A stretch of 64,000 bases of DNA from Amycolatopsis nivea (GTDB lineage: Bacteria; Actinomycetota; Actinomycetes; Mycobacteriales; Pseudonocardiaceae), in the NCBI RefSeq assembly GCF_004522235.1, contig NZ_SDLT01000032.1, forward strand, positions 1 to 64,000, given 5' to 3'. A program made the translations under genes and the position numbers. Below, piece after piece: positions 7,259 to 15,554 of this stretch. The notes under the pieces were generated by a model. The model was not told the origin of the DNA, did not search any database, and was given only the letters and a program-made list of their open reading frames with translations. How positions within the stretch are numbered: position 1 is the first letter of the stretch; the number at the start of each line of letters is the position of its first letter.

Positions 7259-9559
7259 TCAGTGTGGGGTTGGGCTGGATGGGGCGGGGATGTGCAGGGA
7301 TTTGGTGCCTAGGCCCGTTGCGTTCAGGTGGAAGCGCGGGGTTGCGCCGAGCGGGACGTGGGGGGTGCCGGTGCAGCCTGGGTGTTGCATGGGGTTAGCA
7401 GCGGGTGGGGTCGGTTCGGCGGTGAGCTGTGCGGCGCGGACTCGCTCCAGTTCTTCGTCCGTGTACCGGGCGGATTCGTGGTGCCAGTTCGCGATGCCGG
7501 TCATCAGGTTTTTCAGCAGGTCCGCGTAAGCGGTGAGCGTGTCTCGTGCTTTTGTGTCCAGGCCGTAGTCGGCGAAGAGGCCTGGCAGGCCTACGTCTGC
7601 TGCGTGGCGGAACTCGGCGAGTCTTGCTTCCGCTAGATCAGCGACGATGCGGATGGCTCGGTCCTGCTCGACGTCCAGGAAGGACCGTACTACCAGCACC
7701 GCGTTGTGCAGGGTGCCTTCGTACTCGATTTCCTTGCGGTAGGAGAACAAATCGTTGATCAGCCAGGCGTAGTCGGCGGCGGAGTCTTCCAGTGCTTCGA
7801 TGACTCGGCTCCGGTGGATTTCCTCGGGGACGGTGCGGCTGTTGGTCAGCCTGCTGATACTCGCCACCAGGTCGGAACCGAAGGCGCGGCGGCGCATCTC
7901 GACGTAGTCGATGGGGTCGGGGATGCGGTTTTGGGCTTGGGTGGCCGCTTCCCATACCCAGGCGTCGATCATCGACTCGACTGTGGCGCGGAAGGTTTCG
8001 CGTTCGGCGGGGCTCAGGGGGCCGGTGGTGCGTTGCCAGAGGTCCGCTAGACCGGTTTCCAGCGCGGTTTGCGGTGAGGGAGGGGGCTCGCCGATGGTGG
8101 GCATGAAGAGTTTGAGGCGTTCGGTGGTCAGTCTGGTGGCGGACAGGTCAGACGAGAGGACTTCTGTGTAGTAGTCGTCGGCGTAGGTGCCCCAGGTGAG
8201 CCAGTCGTTGGTGAGGGAGACCTGTTCCGGGGGAGCGTCGGGGCAGATGCCTGCGGTGGCCAGTGGCACGTCGGACGCGCGCAGGCGGGCGGTGTCCCAG
8301 ACTCCCTCGGACAGGAGACCTATGCGGCGTGGCCAATCGGCGATTTTCGTGCGTTCCGCGGAGAGGTGCGGGCTGAGTCGCAGGGGGAAGGGCAGGGGCA
8401 GGGCGGGCAGAGGGACTGGGCCTAGTTGTTCGTGAGGGTGGTGGGTGAAAGATCGTGTGCGTTGCGGGGCGGTGGTGGCGACGGAGCGGAAGATGCGGGC
8501 GGCGGAGGTGCCCAGTCCGGAAGGGCCGCCTAGCAACTCTGGGCCGCCTCGGGCTTCTAGGGCGCCTTCGTTCATGTAGCGGCTCGAGCGCAGATGCCAT
8601 TCGTGTCCGCCGGATTGCCAGTCTTGCAGGCCTTTGACGTACGCGAAGGTTTCGGCTCGCCCGGCTGGTTGTACGCCGTGTTCGTCGAAGAGGGCGGGGA
8701 CTTCGGTGAGGGCGGTGTGCTCGAATTGGTGCAAGCGCGAGGTTAGCAAGTCGTTTACCGCGTCCGCGGCCTCTTGGGTGGTGCAGCCCAGGAACTTTTC
8801 GAAGACCAGGACGCTGTTGGAAAGTTCGCCTTCGTCCTCGACTTCGCGCTGGTAGGAGAAGAGGTCGTTGCGGAGGTGGACGGCGTCGGCGAAGCAGTCG
8901 CGCAGGACTTCCATCGGGCGTTTCGCCGCGATTTCGTCCGGGACCTCGGCGTTCAGGGAGTGTTCGATCAGGTTCGCCGACCAGGGGGCACCGCCGACTT
9001 TGCGGCGCATGGCGACGTATTCGATCGGGTTCGCGACCCGGCTTTCGTTGATGTTGGCCAGTTCCCAGAGAGATTCGTCGAGGAGGTTGCGCGTGCTTTC
9101 GCGGAAGCGTCGCCGCCAGGCCGCGGACCGGTGCGGGACAGTGCGGTTCCACAGATCGGTCAGGCCGCGTTCGACGGGGTTTTCCGGGGTATCGGTGATT
9201 TCGCCCTCGGCGGGCATGAAACGAGCGATCCGGTCCAGATAACCGCGGGCGTGTTCGATGTCGCCGGTGCGTTTGAACAGTTCCAGGAAATGGTCGTCGA
9301 AATAGAATACCCAGACGTACCAGTCCGTGACGAGGTCGAGTTCCTGCGGGGCGGCGTCGGGATGGGTGTAGGAACACAAGAGCGCGTAGTCGTGGGAGTC
9401 GAGGTCGTGCTCGTTCCAGATGACGGTGCCGTGCTGGGGCACGTCGATCATGTCCATCGTGTACGCCCATGCCTTGCTGTGCTTCCGCGCGCCGTCCAGG
9501 TGCGGGTTCAGCCGGGCCGGGTACGACAGATAGAACTCGGGCAGGACGAACGGCTGCAC
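7259..9559 (-). CDS. geoA: geosmin synthase (germacradienol/geosmin synthase, two-domain terpene cyclase)
   Basis: A 766-residue bifunctional class I terpene cyclase converting farnesyl diphosphate to germacradienol and then to the earthy odorant geosmin. The N-terminal domain has the diagnostic DDHFLE at residues 88-93 and the NSE metal motif NDLFSYQRE at 231-239. The C-terminal domain repeats the fold with DDYYTE at 461-466 and NDLFSYRKE at 602-610. The opening PFVLPEFYLSYPARLNPHLD is typical of the family. Start GTG 9559 (preceded by GGGAG) gives the family length; upstream in-frame sequence is not conserved-looking. The gene is cytosolic and monocistronic, flanked by hairpins downstream and a divergent promoter region upstream. 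Confidence 0.97.
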   Translation of the reverse strand: MQPFVLPEFYLSYPARLNPHLDGARKHSKAWAYTMDMIDVPQHGTVIWNEHDLDSHDYALLCSYTHPDAAPQELDLVTDWYVWVFYFDDHFLELFKRTGDIEHARGYLDRIARFMPAEGEITDTPENPVERGLTDLWNRTVPHRSAAWRRRFRESTRNLLDESLWELANINESRVANPIEYVAMRRKVGGAPWSANLIEHSLNAEVPDEIAAKRPMEVLRDCFADAVHLRNDLFSYQREVEDEGELSNSVLVFEKFLGCTTQEAADAVNDLLTSRLHQFEHTALTEVPALFDEHGVQPAGRAETFAYVKGLQDWQSGGHEWHLRSSRYMNEGALEARGGPELLGGPSGLGTSAARIFRSVATTAPQRTRSFTHHPHEQLGPVPLPALPLPFPLRLSPHLSAERTKIADWPRRIGLLSEGVWDTARLRASDVPLATAGICPDAPPEQVSLTNDWLTWGTYADDYYTEVLSSDLSATRLTTERLKLFMPTIGEPPPSPQTALETGLADLWQRTTGPLSPAERETFRATVESMIDAWVWEAATQAQNRIPDPIDYVEMRRRAFGSDLVASISRLTNSRTVPEEIHRSRVIEALEDSAADYAWLINDLFSYRKEIEYEGTLHNAVLVVRSFLDVEQDRAIRIVADLAEARLAEFRHAADVGLPGLFADYGLDTKARDTLTAYADLLKNLMTGIANWHHESARYTDEELERVRAAQLTAEPTPPAANPMQHPGCTGTPHVPLGATPRFHLNATGLGTKSLHIPAPSSPTPH

Positions 9560-9966
9560 GCGGGCTCCCCTCGCGGTCGCGGGTACCGACACCACGAGGC
9601 AAACAGACCGCACCGGCGCGGCGGAAGGCCCGCCACTCCGGCGAACCGGGCGGTCGCCCGGGCGGCCTAGCGGAGGCCGGCGCGGGATCGCCCCTGTGTG
9701 CTGTCGCGTCGCTCGTCGGTGCGGGGCGCGCCGACATCCGGGTAGGGACGCGGTAACCGGTGCGAACGATTGCACGGGCGGCCCGAACAGCTTATTGCAA
9801 CGTGTGCAAACTGGAGTATTCTCAGTTTTTCACACGATGGCAAAGCGGCCCGGATCCCCGTGGCGGCCCTCTTCGAGACGACTCGGCACGGCGGCGAGAG
9901 AAGGCCGCACGCGTGGGCCGTCGTGCCCAGGGGCCGCGGCGCTGTCCCGTCCTAGGAGTGACGCTC
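9560..9966. other. divergent intergenic region between geosmin synthase and sialidase-like gene
   Basis: This region of 407 bp has no supported gene. The left part serves as the geosmin synthase promoter region. The right part contains an AT-richer stretch with a LacI-type operator (9795-9809) about 160 bases before the sialidase-like start, and the sequence GGAGTATTCTCAGTTTTTCAC just after it, which may hold promoter elements. An AGGAG (9954-9958) is the ribosome binding site for the next gene. Confidence 0.5.
9795..9809. promoter_or_regulatory. LacI-family operator upstream of sialidase-like gene
   Basis: TTGCAACGTGTGCAA, an imperfect palindrome with CG centre typical of LacI/GalR sites. 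It is the exact reverse complement of the site at 17017-17031 in front of the LacI gene and ABC importer. Sharing an identical 15-mer between two distant promoters supports one regulon controlled by the LacI protein at 17066. Confidence 0.75.
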
Positions 9967-11619
9967 ATGTCGCCTGGTCCCCTGGCTTCTCGTTCTGGTC
10001 CACGACGGCGCGGTGCGCTGGTCGCGGCGGTAGTGCTCGTCGCGGCCGCGCTCCCGCAAGGCGTCGCCGTCGCGGCGACGACGTCTGGCGGAGTGCTTTA
10101 CCGGCCCAGCACCGCGAGTGGTTCCACCGAAGACGCGAGCTATCCGCGGGTCATCCGTCTCGAACACAACGGCGGCGCCAACGGCACGCTGCTCGCGACG
10201 TTCTCTCATTCCGGCACCGGCGTCGGAAAGGCGAACTTCCCGATCTACCGCTCGACCGACAACGGTGTGACGTGGACTTCCTCGCCGATCAGCACGGTCA
10301 CCGACACCCAGCACGGCTGGGATCTCGACGGCCCGACGCTCTACGAACTGCCGCGCGCCGAAGGGTCGCTGCCGGCTGGCACGCTGCTCGCCGCGGGCAC
10401 CGCCTGGAACCACGGCGACTACACGCAGCAGGCGGTGGAGGTGTTCGCGTCCACCGATCAGGGAGCGAGCTGGACCTACCGCAGTTCGTGCGCGGCCGAG
10501 TCCGGCATGGCCAACACGATCGGGCACGGCATCTGGGAGCCGGAGTTCGAGACCACCAGCCACGGTCTCGTCTGCTACTTCTCCGACGAACGCCCGTCCT
10601 CGAACGGGTACGCCCAGGTGCTCGCGCACACCGTCTCCGCCGACGGCGGCCTGACCTGGGGGAGCGAGGTCTACGACGTCGCGGTGCAAAACGGTGTCGA
10701 CCGGCCGGGGATGGCCACCGTCGTCCCGCTGCCCAACGGCTCCTACGCGATGACCTACGAGGACTGCAAAGCCGGCGCCGACCCGGATCAGGCCTGCGAC
10801 GTCTACATCAAGACCTCGGCGGACGCCGAATCGTGGAACCCCGGCAGCCTCGGCACCCGGATCGAAACCGCTGACCACCGCTTCCTGCTGCACACGCCGT
10901 ATCTGACGTGGTCGCCCGCCGGCGGCGCGAACGGGACCCTCGTCGCGTCCGGACAGCGGGTCGTCGCGGGCACCGACGGATCGCTGGCCGTGCAGCCGGA
11001 AGACGGGCACGTGCTGTTCGTGAACCGGAACCTCGGATCCGGTGCCTGGCAGGAGATCACCACGCCGGTGACCACCGCTCCGACCGGCGGCTACGACGCG
11101 GGCGAGACAGCGTGCGCCGGGTACAGCTCCCCGTTGCTCGGCGCGTCGTCCGGCAACACCTTCCTGATGCTCGCGGGCACACACCTGTCCACCGGCAAAT
11201 GCGAAACCGCCTTCGGCACGGCGACGCTGCCGAACGCGCAGGGCCAGATCACCGGCCCCGCGGGCAAATGCGTTGACGTGAACACCAACACGTCCGTCAA
11301 CGGCAACGCGGTGCAGCTCTACACCTGCGGCATCGCGACCGGTCAGCAGTGGTCTCTGGAAACCGACGGCACGATCCGCGCCTTCGACAAATGCCTCAAC
11401 ATCGTCGGCGGCAGCACTGCCAACTTCGCCAAGGTAGAGCTGCGCGACTGCCTTGGCACGCCTGCACAGCAGTGGCAGGCACGGGCCGACGGATCGATCT
11501 ACAACCCGCCATCGGGCCGCTGCCTGGACGATCCGCAGGCCCAGACGGCGGACGGCACGCAGCTGCAGATCTATGACTGCAATGGGCTGTTCACTCAGTC
11601 CTGGCACGTTCCTGCTTGA
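9967..11619 (+). CDS. secreted sialidase-like BNR-repeat protein with C-terminal ricin B lectin domain
   Basis: A 550-residue exported protein. The signal peptide runs through residue about 37 (RRRGALVAAVVLVAAALPQGVAVAA). The catalytic-like region carries Asp-box (BNR) repeats of type S-x-D-x-G-x-T/S-W: STDNGVTW, STDQGASW and SADGGLTW, as in sialidase-fold glycosidases. From about residue 425 a ricin-type trefoil lectin domain follows (GKCVDVN..., three QxW motifs QQW, QQW, QSW). ATG 9967 follows AGGAG; GTG 9958 is an in-frame alternative. Placement under the same operator as the ABC importer implies extracellular release of a glycan that is then imported. The exact substrate is unknown; BNR proteins include non-sialidases. 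Confidence 0.85.
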   Translation: MSPGPLASRSGPRRRGALVAAVVLVAAALPQGVAVAATTSGGVLYRPSTASGSTEDASYPRVIRLEHNGGANGTLLATFSHSGTGVGKANFPIYRSTDNGVTWTSSPISTVTDTQHGWDLDGPTLYELPRAEGSLPAGTLLAAGTAWNHGDYTQQAVEVFASTDQGASWTYRSSCAAESGMANTIGHGIWEPEFETTSHGLVCYFSDERPSSNGYAQVLAHTVSADGGLTWGSEVYDVAVQNGVDRPGMATVVPLPNGSYAMTYEDCKAGADPDQACDVYIKTSADAESWNPGSLGTRIETADHRFLLHTPYLTWSPAGGANGTLVASGQRVVAGTDGSLAVQPEDGHVLFVNRNLGSGAWQEITTPVTTAPTGGYDAGETACAGYSSPLLGASSGNTFLMLAGTHLSTGKCETAFGTATLPNAQGQITGPAGKCVDVNTNTSVNGNAVQLYTCGIATGQQWSLETDGTIRAFDKCLNIVGGSTANFAKVELRDCLGTPAQQWQARADGSIYNPPSGRCLDDPQAQTADGTQLQIYDCNGLFTQSWHVPA

Positions 11620-11621
11620 GC

Positions 11622-11657
11622 GGAAAGGGCGGTCAGCTCAAGCTGGCCGCCCTTTCC
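11622..11657. terminator. bidirectional terminator hairpin
   Basis: Stem 11622-11638 (GGAAAGGGCGGTCAGCT) pairs with 11641-11657 with one G-T mismatch and a 2-base loop. It lies between the convergent ends of the sialidase-like gene (11619) and the GH2 gene (11667), so it can serve both transcripts. Confidence 0.8.
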
Positions 11658-11666
11658 CGCGAACGG

Positions 11667-13721
11667 TCACTCCCGCGCGCCGCGCCGGTTCAATTCCTCC
11701 ACCACGGCCGCGTCCACGAAGGTCCGCGCTGCTGTCCCGCTTTCAGTCTCCAGCCAGAGATGCAGCCGCGCCGGGCCGCCCGGTGCGGGGACGGTCAGCG
11801 GGAACGCGTCGCTGAGCCGGAACGGTTTCGCTTGCGCGGCAACGGAATCCATCGACTCCGGGAGAGTGCGCGAGCCAGCGGCTCCCCACCCCGCGTGCAG
11901 TGTTCCCGCGATCGGTTCCGTCCCGGTGTGCGACACGTGCACGTCCAAGGTCAGCGGCTCCGCGGGAACCGGCAGGTCCGCGCCCGCGTGCGCCGGGACC
12001 AGGTCGACTACCAGCGTCGTCGGCGCGAACGCGTCGGCCGGGTCGAGCCCGCCCCAGTCCTTGGGCCGCCGGTGTGCGTCCAGCAGGCCCGCCATTTCGT
12101 GTTCCACATCGGTCAGTTCGGTGTAGATGTACCCGGAAAACCGGTCGTGCCTGCGGATTTCCTGCGTCTGCCAGCGCACGTGCCACGCTCGTTCCAGGCT
12201 GGTGAACCCCGCGCCGTATTCGCTGTTCAGCACCGGCACTCCGGAGCGCGGGAAGCTGGCCGAGCCGTAGAACGATTTGTCGACAAGGAAGTCCGCCCGG
12301 AGCTTGACCTCGAAGGACTCCCGTTCGCCGGACGCGAGCGCGGCGAGGTTGTCGGCCCAGCGGCGCGGGTCTTCGTCGTAGTAGTGCCAGTCGACCAGAT
12401 CCGTCTTCACGTGCGCCCAGCCGGAGTTCTCCACGATCGGGCGGGTGTCGTCGAGCGAGCGCAGGAGGTCGTAAGCATGAGTTGCCGCGGCGGCGCGCTC
12501 GGGGCTGCCCGGGATGTCCCAGTCCAGGCCCCATTCTTCGTTGTACAGCCCCCAGATGACGATCGAGGGATGGTTGCCGTCGCGGCGCACGAGGCCCGGC
12601 AGCTGTGCCTCGAAAGCGGCGGCCGCGGCCGGGCTGAACCGGCTGGGGGCGGGCGGTTCAGCCCACACCAGCATCCCCATCCGGTCCGCGTGGTGCAGCC
12701 AGCGCGGCTCCTCGGGCTTGAGATGCTTGCGCACCAGGGAAAAACCGAGTTCCCGGGCCAGTTCGAGGTCGCGGACCAGCGCTTCGTCGTCCGGTGCGGT
12801 GAGCCCGCTCTCCGGCCAGTATCCCTGGTCGAGCACCCCGCGCACGTACAGCCGTTCCCCGTTGAGGTACAACGCTTCGCCGCGGGTTTCGATCCGGCGC
12901 AGCCCGCCGGTCACGGTCAGCCGGTCGGCGTCGTCGCCTTCGCCGACGGTCAGCGCGATGGAGTACAGATGCGGTGATTCCGGGCTCCACAGCTGAGGGT
13001 CGGGAACGTCCAGCCGTCCGGAGAACCGCCCGTCGCGCACCGGGAGGACGGTCTCGCGGCCTTCGAGTTCGGCGACCACGACCGCAGTCTCCGGAGCGTC
13101 GCCAGCGAGGTCACCGGTGATGTCGAAGCCGGTCAGCGAATCGCCGCGCACGGAGACCTCGGCGGCGTACGTGCGCCCGCGGGCCTCCAGCCAGACGCTC
13201 TGCCAGATCCCGGACGTCGGCGTGAACGAAACGCCGTCGTAGTCGTCCCGCGGGATCGAACGCTGTTTGCCGTGCGGGATTTCGCGTTTGTCCGCCGGTG
13301 CCTCGACTTCCACGGTCAGCTCGGCGGGGCGGCCGGGTTCGAGCACCTCGGTGACGTCGAACTCGAACGAGCTGTACCCGCCGACGTGCGAGCCGATGGG
13401 CACGCCGTCGATCGAGACGGCCGCCCGGTGATGCACGGCGCCGAAACACAGCACCACGCGGCGTCCGCTCCACTCCGGCGGAACCGTGACCGTACGGGCA
13501 TAGACCGCGCGCGGCAGCCAGGTCCGCTGCACGCCGGAAGCGGCGGTCTCCCAGGCGAACGGGACGATGATCGACTCGGGAGCCCCGTCGTCGGCGATGA
13601 ACCGCCAGCGGCCGTTGAGGCTCAGCCACCGCGCGGACCGGTCCCGGTCGGGGCGCGGGTATCCGGGCCGGGGAACCGCCTCTTCGCTGCGCGGGTCGGC
13701 GGCGTTCTCGGCAATCGTCAT
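11667..13721 (-). CDS. glycoside hydrolase family 2 (beta-galactosidase/beta-glucuronidase type)
   Basis: A 684-residue GH2 enzyme without a signal peptide. The N-terminal jelly-roll sugar-binding domain (LNGRWRFIADD; VGGYSSFEFDVTEVL) is followed by the immunoglobulin-like domain and the TIM barrel. The acid/base is within WGLYNEEW (E395/E396 region), and the likely nucleophile is E501 in VPVLNSEYGAG. It is expected to hydrolyse imported oligosaccharides in the cytosol; the exact linkage is not readable. It is the last gene of the importer operon, five bases after the second permease, and ends facing the terminator at 11622. Control by the LacI protein is inferred from the shared promoter. 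Confidence 0.9.
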   Translation of the reverse strand: MTIAENAADPRSEEAVPRPGYPRPDRDRSARWLSLNGRWRFIADDGAPESIIVPFAWETAASGVQRTWLPRAVYARTVTVPPEWSGRRVVLCFGAVHHRAAVSIDGVPIGSHVGGYSSFEFDVTEVLEPGRPAELTVEVEAPADKREIPHGKQRSIPRDDYDGVSFTPTSGIWQSVWLEARGRTYAAEVSVRGDSLTGFDITGDLAGDAPETAVVVAELEGRETVLPVRDGRFSGRLDVPDPQLWSPESPHLYSIALTVGEGDDADRLTVTGGLRRIETRGEALYLNGERLYVRGVLDQGYWPESGLTAPDDEALVRDLELARELGFSLVRKHLKPEEPRWLHHADRMGMLVWAEPPAPSRFSPAAAAAFEAQLPGLVRRDGNHPSIVIWGLYNEEWGLDWDIPGSPERAAAATHAYDLLRSLDDTRPIVENSGWAHVKTDLVDWHYYDEDPRRWADNLAALASGERESFEVKLRADFLVDKSFYGSASFPRSGVPVLNSEYGAGFTSLERAWHVRWQTQEIRRHDRFSGYIYTELTDVEHEMAGLLDAHRRPKDWGGLDPADAFAPTTLVVDLVPAHAGADLPVPAEPLTLDVHVSHTGTEPIAGTLHAGWGAAGSRTLPESMDSVAAQAKPFRLSDAFPLTVPAPGGPARLHLWLETESGTAARTFVDAAVVEELNRRGARE

Positions 13722-13726
13722 GTGTG

Positions 13727-14602
13727 TCAGCCCTTTACGCTTCCGGCGAGGATGCCGTTGATGAAATGCTTCTGCAGCACGATGAACAGGATCAGGAGCG
13801 GAACGAGCGCGATCGACGCGGCGGCGAGCAGTTCGCCGGTGACGGTCGCGTAATCGGATCCCACGCGGTTGCCCGAGATGTTCTGGGCGAGCGTCGAGAG
13901 AACGACCTGGAGCGTGGCCATCCGGCTGGAGCTGGCCGCCACCACCGGCCAGACGAAATCGTTGTAGATGTTCATGATCGTCAGCACGCCCAGTCCGGCC
14001 AGCCCCGGCCGGATCGCCGGGACGACCACCCGCCAGAAGATGCCGAACTCGCCGCAGCCGTCCACCCTGGCCGCGTCGAGCAGTTCGTCCGGCACCGCCG
14101 CGATCACCTGGCGCATCCAGAAAATCGCGAACGCGTCGACCGAACCGGGCAGGATCAGCGCCTGGTAGGTGTTGACCCAGCCGAGTTCCTTCATCTCCAG
14201 CAGCAGCGGGATGACGAGCACGATCGTCGGCAGCATCAAGGTGAGCAGCACCGCGCCGAAGATCAGATTCCGGCCCGCGAAGCGGTACTTCGCGAACGCG
14301 TAGGCCGCCAGCGGCGCGCAGAACATCGTGATCGCGCCCTTCGCCGCGAGCACGACGGCGGTGTTGAGAAAGCCGCTGCCGATCGGGACGTCCTGGAACA
14401 TCCCGCGGAAATTGGCGAGGGTGAACGTCGCCGGGTCGAATCCGAGCGGATTCCGGATGATCTCGCCCGCCGGTTTGAACGAGGACAGGATCGCCCACAC
14501 CACCGGTGCGAGCAGCGCGACGGTGAGCACGAGCAGGAACGCGTGCGAGCCGAGCAGCGGGCGGGCGGACTTCCGCCGCTCCCGGACGTCGAGGGTGGTC
14601 AT
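13727..14602 (-). CDS. carbohydrate ABC transporter permease, MalG type
   Basis: A 291-residue inner-membrane permease with six predicted helices. It contains the EAA-loop signature near PDELLDAARVDGCGEFGIFWRVVVPAIRPG (about residues 187-216), the contact site for the ATPase. The N-terminus has a short cytoplasmic tail, then LLTVALLAPVVWAILSSFKP as in MalG/CUT1 permeases. It follows the MalF-type gene after one base and precedes the GH2 gene by five. No ATPase gene is present in the operon, so a shared MsiK-type ATPase elsewhere is likely, as is common in actinomycetes. Confidence 0.92.
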   Translation of the reverse strand: MTTLDVRERRKSARPLLGSHAFLLVLTVALLAPVVWAILSSFKPAGEIIRNPLGFDPATFTLANFRGMFQDVPIGSGFLNTAVVLAAKGAITMFCAPLAAYAFAKYRFAGRNLIFGAVLLTLMLPTIVLVIPLLLEMKELGWVNTYQALILPGSVDAFAIFWMRQVIAAVPDELLDAARVDGCGEFGIFWRVVVPAIRPGLAGLGVLTIMNIYNDFVWPVVAASSSRMATLQVVLSTLAQNISGNRVGSDYATVTGELLAAASIALVPLLILFIVLQKHFINGILAGSVKG

Positions 14603-14603
14603 G

Positions 14604-15554
14604 TCAGTCCTCCGCTCGCAGCAGCCGCACGAAAAGCAGCGACACCGCCATCACGATGATCACCAGGAGGAACGAGTTCGCCGCCCCGGTGCCGAGATCC
14701 GCGTGGGTGATGTGGTGGTAGAGGTAGAGCCCGGCCGTGGTGGTCGACGTGTACGGCCCGCCCTGCGTCACCACGTACGGCTCGGCGAACATCTGGAACA
14801 CCGCCAGCGTCTGCAGCACGACGCTGAACATCAGCGACCGGCGCAGCAGCGGAACGGTGATCGACCACAGCTGCCGCATCCGGCCCGCCCCGTCGAGCGA
14901 GGCCGCTTCGTACAGCCCGCGGTCGATCTGCTGGAGTCCGGAAAGGACGATCAGCACGACGAACCCGGTGGTCTTCCAGAGAAACAGCAACGCCAGCGTC
15001 GGCTTCGCCCATCCGCTCGTGACGAGCCAGCCGACCGGCGGCAGCCCGACCGCGCCGAGCACCGCGTTCACCGCGCCGTTGTTCTGGTCGAACAGCACGA
15101 TCCAGATCTGCGCGACCGCGACCAGCGGGGTCACGAACGGCACGACGAACGCCACGCGGTAGAACCCGCGCAGCCGTTTGATCGCGTTGAGCAACACTGC
15201 CACGAGCACGGCCAGCACGATCTGCGCTGGGACGATCAGGAGCCACAGCACCCCGGAGTTGCCTAGCGACGACCAGAAGCCGTTGCTGGTCAGCAGATAC
15301 CGGTAGTTGTCGAAACCGATCCAGTGCGCGGCACCGGAGCCGTGCCAGTCAGTGAAGCTCAGGCGCAGTGTGAAGAACAACGGGTAGACGCTGAAAGCCA
15401 GGAACACCAGCACGAACGGCAGTACGAACAGGTAGGGGGCGAAGCGGCGGCGCCACGCGAAGGCGCGCCGCCGCGGTTTTCCGGCCCGCGGTCCGACGGA
15501 CGGAGACGGCTCCCGGAAAACCTTCGCCTCGGCGGTAACGGAGCGAGTGGTCAT
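14604..15554 (-). CDS. carbohydrate ABC transporter permease, MalF type
   Basis: A 316-residue CUT1-family permease. A charged cytoplasmic N-terminus (residues 1-35) leads into six helices beginning APYLFVLPFVLVFLAFSVYPLFFTLRLSFTDW. The EAA loop reads IDRGLYEAASLDGAGRMRQLWSITVPLLRR. The start overlaps the solute-binding protein stop (ATGA), giving strict coupling to the binding protein. Together with the MalG-type partner it forms the membrane channel of the sugar importer. Confidence 0.92.
   Translation of the reverse strand: MTTRSVTAEAKVFREPSPSVGPRAGKPRRRAFAWRRRFAPYLFVLPFVLVFLAFSVYPLFFTLRLSFTDWHGSGAAHWIGFDNYRYLLTSNGFWSSLGNSGVLWLLIVPAQIVLAVLVAVLLNAIKRLRGFYRVAFVVPFVTPLVAVAQIWIVLFDQNNGAVNAVLGAVGLPPVGWLVTSGWAKPTLALLFLWKTTGFVVLIVLSGLQQIDRGLYEAASLDGAGRMRQLWSITVPLLRRSLMFSVVLQTLAVFQMFAEPYVVTQGGPYTSTTTAGLYLYHHITHADLGTGAANSFLLVIIVMAVSLLFVRLLRAED

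Noticed and set aside
6735..7529. Plus-strand open frames across the hairpin region (69 to 160 codons)
   Set aside because: Gly/Trp/Arg-rich translations without family features; they span palindromes and antisense parts of geoA and the MBL gene.
7259..9775. Larger terpenoid biosynthetic cluster around geosmin synthase
   Set aside because: Neighbouring genes belong to a sugar regulon and a membrane operon. Geosmin synthase acts alone, and no further terpene, PKS or NRPS gene is seen.
10803..14498. Long antisense frames over the GH2 and sialidase-like genes
   Set aside because: High GC content leaves antisense frames open; the sense proteins have clear domains and the antisense translations do not.
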